From assembly GCA_035294265.1 (NCBI GenBank), contig DATGLK010000026.1, positions 1 through 45,056 on the forward strand: a stretch of DNA of 45,056 bases, in the 5' to 3' direction. Below, in pieces: positions 40,435 to 45,056 of this stretch. Positions within the stretch are counted from its first letter, which is position 1. Every line of letters starts with the position of its first letter. This DNA comes from Candidatus Binataceae bacterium (GTDB taxonomy: Bacteria; Desulfobacterota; Binatia; Binatales; Binataceae). The position numbers and the translations under genes were made by a program. The notes beneath the pieces were generated by a model. It was given only the letters and a program-made list of their open reading frames with translations. It had not been told where the DNA came from and ran no database searches.

Positions 40435-42480
40435 TTAGCGCGCGCGCCGCGCGCCGTGACGCGCCAGCAAATCCGCCACCAACGCCCCCTGTTCCAGCTC
40501 CTGCCGCCGGGCCCGCGCCTGCGTATCCATCAGCTTGCCCGCCGTTGCGACGATCGATCCCAACTGCCGCAAGCGCGATTCCTGCTCGCGCAGCGCAAGA
40601 TTCTGCTCCATCACACGCGCCCGCGTCGCGGCTAGCTGCGCCGAACTCCCCTGCCCTCCGCCCGCTGCCGCCAGCGGACCTCCTGCCGCGCTCGCGCCGG
40701 CTCGCTGCTCCAATTGCGCCTTGAGGCGCGCCACAATCGACGCTGGGAACGGGCTGTAATCCAGAATTTCGGGCAAAAAGGCGTTGTTTTTGATTAAGAC
40801 CGGAATGATCGGCGCCATCTTGTCCCAAAACGCCTCCTTGGCATTGGGTGATTTGGTCGGCTCGTCGATCACCAGGCTGTAGTCCACCGGCAGATGCTCG
40901 CGCAGAAGCGGAATCGCCCGCGAGTTGTAGGGCCCACCCAGATTCACCAGGCGGCCATCGGCCACGAAATTGCGGATGAACTCGAACACCGTGCGGGCCT
41001 CCTCGCGCAGGTAGCGGGTCAGCGCGCTGAAGTACCCCGCGTTGATCGTCATCCCTTGCACCTGGCGCTGGCGCTGCGCCACCCCTGGCACGTCGCCCAC
41101 CGTCGCCCCCAGCAGCTCGGGATTGATTCCCGATACCCCGCCCAGCGCTTCGATGCACCACTTGAGCATCACGAACGTGCCCTCGGGCAGGGCCGGCCGC
41201 GAACGCTCCTGGATGCGCGGATGGTTGCCCGACAGCGCCCCGTCCTCGAGCAGAATCAGCGCCGCCGGATTGGCCCAGTCCTGCTCGGCTCGGGTCGGGT
41301 CCGCAAACGCCGTGGCCTCGGCCAACAGCCCGCCCTTGGCGTTGCTGTTGATGATATGCAAGGTTTGGCTAAAGAATTTGTTGGCGAAGCGCTGCGGATC
41401 CATCAGTACGTGCAACAGCCCGCGCCACACCCCAGCCGCCGCGTCGAATCCACCGGTGAGCGCTTTGTAGGTAAATCCTACTCCTTGCACTGGCAGGTCG
41501 CCCGCCGCCAGCTCAAGCGGCCCCGCGCAGAAAACCCGCTTGTACACCCGCCGCTCCTGGCGGACGTAGCCAACTCCCCTCCCTTCGCCCCCCTCGATCA
41601 TGCGCTCGCCTAGCGCCGCCAACCGGCGCGCCAAGCGCTTGAATTCGTCCTCTCCCAGCTCGATCAGCTCGCCGCTCAGCGGGTCGGCCAACCGATAGCG
41701 CGGCTGAACTTCGTAATACTGATATTCCACCACCCGCACGCTGCCGGCGGGCGGCCCCAATGCCAATTCGGTCTGATTGCCGGGCTGATATTCGATCGGG
41801 GTCGCATGCTCGACCTCCAGTTCCCCCTGCCCCGGCCGCTCGCTCAGGAATTGCGCCGCACGTAGCTCGCTCTCCTTGTACGGCCAGCGCCGGATAGCCT
41901 CCTGCAGCGCAATCTCTTCCTCGCACGCTACCCAACGCGCATCTTCCAGGTTCTGCTTGCGCGCGGCCGGGTCCCAATACATCTTCAACCCGTCCACCCG
42001 CTCCATCACAATCCGACCCTCGGGATCCAGCTCCATCTCCAGCCGAATTCCGGTCCAGCCCATGCCGCGCACCAACATGTCCTCGAATGCGGCCGAGCGT
42101 TCCTCGGGCCCGTTGCAGGCCTCGATCACCGAGCTATATATCGCAGAAGCCAGTTCACCTGCCGCGTTGGCCAGCCCCGCCTGCGGCATGCGCGGCACAA
42201 ATACGACCTCCTGCCGGTTGTGCTGCTCGGTACCGGCCACGATCCGAATATATTTTTGGGCGTAGTTGAAAACCGCCGTGGGCCGATCTTCCTCGTTAAG
42301 CCGCGCCTCGTCGGCCGGATGCCATTGCTGGCCGGCCATGAAGCGATCCGCCTCGCGCGCTTCCTTGCGCCAGCGCCCCACCGTCGCCGCCGCCCGCTCC
42401 AGGTCGCGTCCCACTCGGCGCGCCAGCTCGCTTATCCCCGCTACCCCTGCTTCACTCTCGCCGACTTCTGCGACCTTCAC
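40435..42480 (-). CDS. P22-like portal protein
   Basis: A 681-residue portal protein, starting with GTG 42480 and GGAGG nine bases before. Early features are EADRFMAGQQWHPADEARLN and then RPTAVFNYAQKYIRIVAGTE, the P22-type pattern FN-x-x-x-x-x-I-x-x-x-G. GMGWTGIRLEMELDPEGRIV follows, with MERVDGLKMYWDPAARKQN and RFANKFFSQTLHIINSNAKG. The C-terminus is a long helical barrel-like tail rich in Ala, Gln and Arg. Twelve copies form the DNA entry ring at one vertex. In tailed phages the large terminase gene usually stands just upstream; here the next gene upstream is a plus-strand receiver protein, 138 bases away. A 187-base gap separates it from the ATP-grasp gene. Confidence 0.85.
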   Translation of the reverse strand: MKVAEVGESEAGVAGISELARRVGRDLERAAATVGRWRKEAREADRFMAGQQWHPADEARLNEEDRPTAVFNYAQKYIRIVAGTEQHNRQEVVFVPRMPQAGLANAAGELASAIYSSVIEACNGPEERSAAFEDMLVRGMGWTGIRLEMELDPEGRIVMERVDGLKMYWDPAARKQNLEDARWVACEEEIALQEAIRRWPYKESELRAAQFLSERPGQGELEVEHATPIEYQPGNQTELALGPPAGSVRVVEYQYYEVQPRYRLADPLSGELIELGEDEFKRLARRLAALGERMIEGGEGRGVGYVRQERRVYKRVFCAGPLELAAGDLPVQGVGFTYKALTGGFDAAAGVWRGLLHVLMDPQRFANKFFSQTLHIINSNAKGGLLAEATAFADPTRAEQDWANPAALILLEDGALSGNHPRIQERSRPALPEGTFVMLKWCIEALGGVSGINPELLGATVGDVPGVAQRQRQVQGMTINAGYFSALTRYLREEARTVFEFIRNFVADGRLVNLGGPYNSRAIPLLREHLPVDYSLVIDEPTKSPNAKEAFWDKMAPIIPVLIKNNAFLPEILDYSPFPASIVARLKAQLEQRAGASAAGGPLAAAGGGQGSSAQLAATRARVMEQNLALREQESRLRQLGSIVATAGKLMDTQARARRQELEQGALVADLLARHGARRAR

Positions 42481-42618
42481 CCGCTGCGCCGCCTCCGCTC
42501 CCCGACTGTTCCCGCCCCCCTTAATAAAATACCATGGCTACGATAGCCCCCGCTTTCCGGCCTTTATCCTGCCAGCGCTCCCTAGCGGCTAGATTTTTTT
42601 AAGCTCGAGGACTTTGTT

Positions 42619-43080
42619 TTGAGCCACTCGCCCGCACGTTCAACCGAGCTGCTACTGGTTGACGATAGCACTGCCGACATCGCCCTGGCCCTTCACGTGG
42701 TCCAGGAACGCCAACCCCAACCCACCGTGACAGTCGCCCACAGCGGCTCCGATGCGCTGGATTTCGCTTTCGCCACTGGCAAATACGCGGCTCGCAACCG
42801 CGCCGAACAACCGCGCTTGATTTTGCTGGACGCTACATTGCCTGGGATGAGCGGCCTGGAGGTGGTGCAACGTCTCAAGGGGCATCCGCGCACTCGGCCA
42901 ATTCCGGTGGTCGTGCTCAGCAATTCTCGCGCCGCAATTGACCTGGACCGCTTCTATACCGCCGGGGTTAACTCCTACCTCTACAAAGACACCGATTTCG
43001 AAAACTTTTGCCGCGCTTTGCACACTACCCTGGATTACTGGCTGGAATTCAATCTGCTCCCACCCCCGCCCACTGCCTGA
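42619..43080 (+). CDS. Stand-alone receiver-domain protein, Rcp1-like
   Basis: A 153-residue single-domain response regulator starting with TTG 42619 and GAGG eight bases upstream. It has ELLLVDDSTADIALA with the acidic pair, RLILLDATLPGMSGLEVVQR with the phosphoacceptor Asp about 77, PVVVLSNSRAA with the switch Ser, and NSYLYKDTDFENF with the Lys. This is the layout of Rcp1-type regulators that serve phytochrome-like kinases and have no output domain. No histidine kinase is in the window. It diverges from the portal gene and converges on the RND genes. The regulator is the first host-type gene to the right of the phage block. Confidence 0.85.
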   Translation: MSHSPARSTELLLVDDSTADIALALHVVQERQPQPTVTVAHSGSDALDFAFATGKYAARNRAEQPRLILLDATLPGMSGLEVVQRLKGHPRTRPIPVVVLSNSRAAIDLDRFYTAGVNSYLYKDTDFENFCRALHTTLDYWLEFNLLPPPPTA

Positions 43081-43205
43081 GCTGACGAATCGGACTCGCG
43101 CGCGCAAGCGCAAACCGTACCGTGTCATGAGCAGGCTGAATTAAAGGCAGAGGCCGTCGGAAAACGCGTAGCGGCCTATTTCGTCTTTGAAGCCGATACC
43201 CGGTC

Positions 43206-44363
43206 TCAGCGCTGGCCGTTTTGGGCCAGCACCGGTTGGACCGGCTCACCATCGGCCGCGGCCTGACCTACATTGACGGCCACCAACTCGCCGACCGTGA
43301 TACCGCTGGGAATCTCCACGTCGATCCCATTGTCATTGCTCAGACTTACCGGAACCAAATGAAGCCGACCCTCTCTGACTACCGGCACGTACGGATCGCC
43401 GTTTTTAAAGATCAGCGCGTCGTCCGGCACCAGCGGCAATTGAACCGGCGTAGTGATGGTAAATCTCACCCGGGCATACATTCCCGGATATAGAATCCGG
43501 TCGGGATTGGCTACATCCACCTCGACCAGCATGGTCACGCTGGTGCTGTCCAAAGCTTCGGGATGGCGGGTTACCGCCCCGCCGAATTTACGCCGAGGAA
43601 ACTGCGCTACCGTCACTACCGCCGGGTCGCCGTCGCGAATAAACGGGGCGTCGCTTTGCGGTACATAGGCATAGATGCGCAAACGATCGAGCGTCGCCAT
43701 CGACACGATTGGCGTGCTGCCGCTGGATGGTCCGGTAACTTGTGGAATCAACGCCCCCGGATCGACATACCGGGCGGTAATCATGCCCGAAAATGGCGCC
43801 CGGATCACTTCATAGCTCTGCAACGCCAGCATCTGTCGGAGCTGAGCCTGGGCACTCAACAAGGCTTGATGGGACTGATCGGCGGTTTGCGGCGCCACCA
43901 CCCCAGCCTGCAGCAATACTTGATTGCGTCGATCAGTCAGCAAATCCAGTTTGTAAGTGGCCCGGGCGTTAGCTACCTGCTGATCGGTTTCGGGCGATTC
44001 CAGAATTGCCAAAATCTCGCCGCTCTTGACCCGATCGCCTTTATCAACCCGGATCGATTTCAGATAACCCGCTACTTTGGCGTAAACCGGTGTCTCCACG
44101 TAGCCGTGAACCGCTGCGGGCAACTCAATGGTGCGCCAGCGCGGGCTGCTACGTACCTTGGTTACCAGCACTCGGGGGCCGAGGTCGGCTTGGCGCGCAA
44201 GCTGGCCGCTCTGTCGGATTATCCACGTAGCGCGAGCGCGCACTAAGCTGGCGGTGGCAATCGCCACCGCCACCACCACCACAATCCAACCGATAAAAAA
44301 GCCTCGCCCCGGCTTAGGCGTGGAATGATGGCCGCGGCCGGCCGAAGGATTTTCCATTTCCAC
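43206..44363 (-). CDS. RND efflux membrane-fusion (periplasmic adaptor) protein
   Basis: A 385-residue adaptor of the AcrA/HlyD family. The N-terminal anchor is FFIGWIVVVVAVAIATASLV (21-40), without a lipobox. Next are the barrel/lipoyl half VYAKVAGYLKSIRVDKGDRV, a short helical hairpin (about 125-185) and its second lipoyl half, YEVIRAPFSGMITARYVDPG. A beta-barrel with PFIRDGDPAVVTVAQFP follows, then a membrane-proximal domain to the end. It ties the inner membrane pump to an outer membrane channel. It lies 8 bases after the RND permease on the same strand. The usual order is adaptor first, so this operon has the reverse order. No outer-membrane factor gene is seen in the window. Confidence 0.88.
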   Translation of the reverse strand: MEMENPSAGRGHHSTPKPGRGFFIGWIVVVVAVAIATASLVRARATWIIRQSGQLARQADLGPRVLVTKVRSSPRWRTIELPAAVHGYVETPVYAKVAGYLKSIRVDKGDRVKSGEILAILESPETDQQVANARATYKLDLLTDRRNQVLLQAGVVAPQTADQSHQALLSAQAQLRQMLALQSYEVIRAPFSGMITARYVDPGALIPQVTGPSSGSTPIVSMATLDRLRIYAYVPQSDAPFIRDGDPAVVTVAQFPRRKFGGAVTRHPEALDSTSVTMLVEVDVANPDRILYPGMYARVRFTITTPVQLPLVPDDALIFKNGDPYVPVVREGRLHLVPVSLSNDNGIDVEIPSGITVGELVAVNVGQAAADGEPVQPVLAQNGQR

Positions 44364-44371
44364 GCGCTACC

Positions 44372-45056
44372 TCACAGCGGCTGATTGAACAACGCGGCTA
44401 TTTCGGCATCGCGCTGATGCTTGCCGATCACCTCGCGGCCAAATAACGAATAAGCCGCGGGCACCACGAATAACGTCATGAACGTGGCCGCCAGTAACCC
44501 GCCGATTACCGCCCGACCCAGCGGCGCGTTTTGTTCCGCGCCCGCGCCCAACGCCAGCGACATCGGCAGCATGCCCAAAATCATGGCCAATGCGGTCATT
44601 AGTACCGGGCGCAGTCGAATCCGCGAGGCCTGCAAAGCGGCCGCCAGCGCCGTGTAACCCTGCTCACGCAGATCGTTGGCGAAAATCACCACTAGGTTGG
44701 CGTTAGCCACCCCCACTCCGATCGCCATGATCGCGCCCATCAAGGATTCCACGTTGATCGTCGTCCCGGTCACTACCAGCATCCACAGACATCCCGCTAA
44801 CGTTCCCGGGACCGCAAGGAAAATTACCAACGGTTCCATCCAGGACTGAAAATTGGCCACCATCAGCAGATAAACCAGAATCGCTGCTAAAAGTAATCCT
44901 TCCTCCAAACTGCTGAAGGATTCCCGCATCGCCTGGCTTTGCCCGCGAATCCGAATAGTGGTGCCCCGCGGCAACCGACCCAGCGTGCCAATCGCGCGCT
45001 CCACTGCTGCTGTGCTGCTACCCAGGTCTCTGCCGACGACCCCGCTATCGACGTCG
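44372..45056 (-). CDS. RND efflux permease (C-terminal part, cut by window edge)
   Basis: The last 227 residues or so of an AcrB/MexB-type inner-membrane pump; the frame stays open to base 45056. The visible part begins in the periplasmic docking/porter region (GRLPRGTTIRIRGQSQAM) and has the C-terminal transmembrane set. This includes LLLAAILVYLLMVANFQSWM, GAIMAIGVGVANANLVVIF, RLRPVLMTALAMILGMLPMS, PLGRAVIGGLLAATFMTLFV and VPAAYSLFG. Proton-driven export of toxic compounds or, for some relatives, lipids, is the family role. IGVGVANANLVV shows the usual IGI-V-x-NAI motif in altered form (AN where most pumps have KN). The proton-relay Asp pair would lie outside the window. Confidence 0.88.
   Translation of the reverse strand, partial: DVDSGVVGRDLGSSTAAVERAIGTLGRLPRGTTIRIRGQSQAMRESFSSLEEGLLLAAILVYLLMVANFQSWMEPLVIFLAVPGTLAGCLWMLVVTGTTINVESLMGAIMAIGVGVANANLVVIFANDLREQGYTALAAALQASRIRLRPVLMTALAMILGMLPMSLALGAGAEQNAPLGRAVIGGLLAATFMTLFVVPAAYSLFGREVIGKHQRDAEIAALFNQPL

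Larger units (their letters stand above)
20897..42480 (-). mobile_element. Phage-derived morphogenesis module without packaging or integration genes
   Basis: A leftward block of about 24 genes: P22-type portal, ATP-grasp protein, scaffold, N4-gp56-type capsid, decoration-like protein, gp4-like adaptor, gp10-like hub, several minor virion proteins, a giant beta-helix protein and a lysis cassette. The order from portal to tail to lysis is that of a podovirus. Gene overlaps such as TGATG and GTGA are frequent and no structural frame is visibly broken. No terminase, integrase, repressor, replication gene or flanking direct repeat was recognised. One opposite-strand VWFA-related gene is embedded. 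The limits given are those of the first and last phage-like gene; true ends are unknown. Confidence 0.75.

Noticed and set aside
1-45056. CRISPR arrays or insertion sequences
   Set aside because: No regularly spaced direct repeats, transposase motif or terminal inverted repeats were seen by reading; a computed repeat search would be needed to exclude short copies.

Overview
The window comes from a high-GC Gram-negative bacterium. It encodes an LPS-export ATPase (LptB), an RND efflux system, a lipoprotein with a lipobox, and four to five hopanoid side-chain genes. Hopanoid genes hpnG/I/J/K together with many soil-type catabolic genes (RraA-like aldolases, LigB-type dioxygenase, LigJ-type hydratase, luciferase-like monooxygenase) and a VWFA-related secreted protein would fit a deep-branching soil lineage such as Binatota, Acidobacteriota or a former deltaproteobacterial group. 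That placement is inference only; no marker gene in the window settles it.

Left part (1-20.7 kb, chromosomal). The first 137 bases hold the start of a pyruvate dehydrogenase E1-alpha gene running off the left edge. Next is a leftward cluster (496-4199) of LigJ-like hydratase, LigB-type extradiol dioxygenase and two tandem RraA/LigK-type aldolases. It looks like the lower half of a protocatechuate/gallate meta-cleavage route. From 4642 to 14583 lies a hopanoid-tailoring locus: an ArnT-like glycosyltransferase, HpnL-like membrane protein, HpnJ radical SAM enzyme and HpnI glycosyltransferase on the plus strand, HpnK deacetylase followed by an M1 aminopeptidase on the minus strand, and HpnG nucleosidase on the plus strand. 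HpnG makes ribosylhopane from adenosylhopane. HpnI, HpnK and HpnJ then turn bacteriohopanetetrol into its glucosaminyl and cyclitol-ether forms. The rest is a luciferase-like monooxygenase/hydrolase pair, a lipoprotein, tRNA-Phe, a broken DUF4142 gene, ClpP, LptB and a two-gene retropepsin cassette.

Middle (20.9-42.5 kb, phage-derived). A nearly collinear leftward module runs from a P22-type portal through an ATP-grasp protein, scaffold, N4-gp56-type major capsid protein, gp4-like adaptor, gp10-like tail hub and several small virion proteins. It ends with a 1445-residue beta-helix protein that starts with a signal peptide and a lysis cassette (holin-like, permuted NlpC/P60-like, GH108 endolysin). 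The reading frames are intact. I see no terminase, integrase, repressor, replication gene or attachment site. A secreted VWFA-related gene on the opposite strand sits between the capsid and scaffold genes, and two REP-like palindromes lie between genes. This may be a degraded prophage, a domesticated capsid/gene-transfer-type particle, or a phage whose packaging genes lie elsewhere.

Right part (42.6-45.1 kb, chromosomal). A stand-alone Rcp1-like receiver protein lies beside a leftward RND permease (cut by the window edge) and its membrane-fusion partner.
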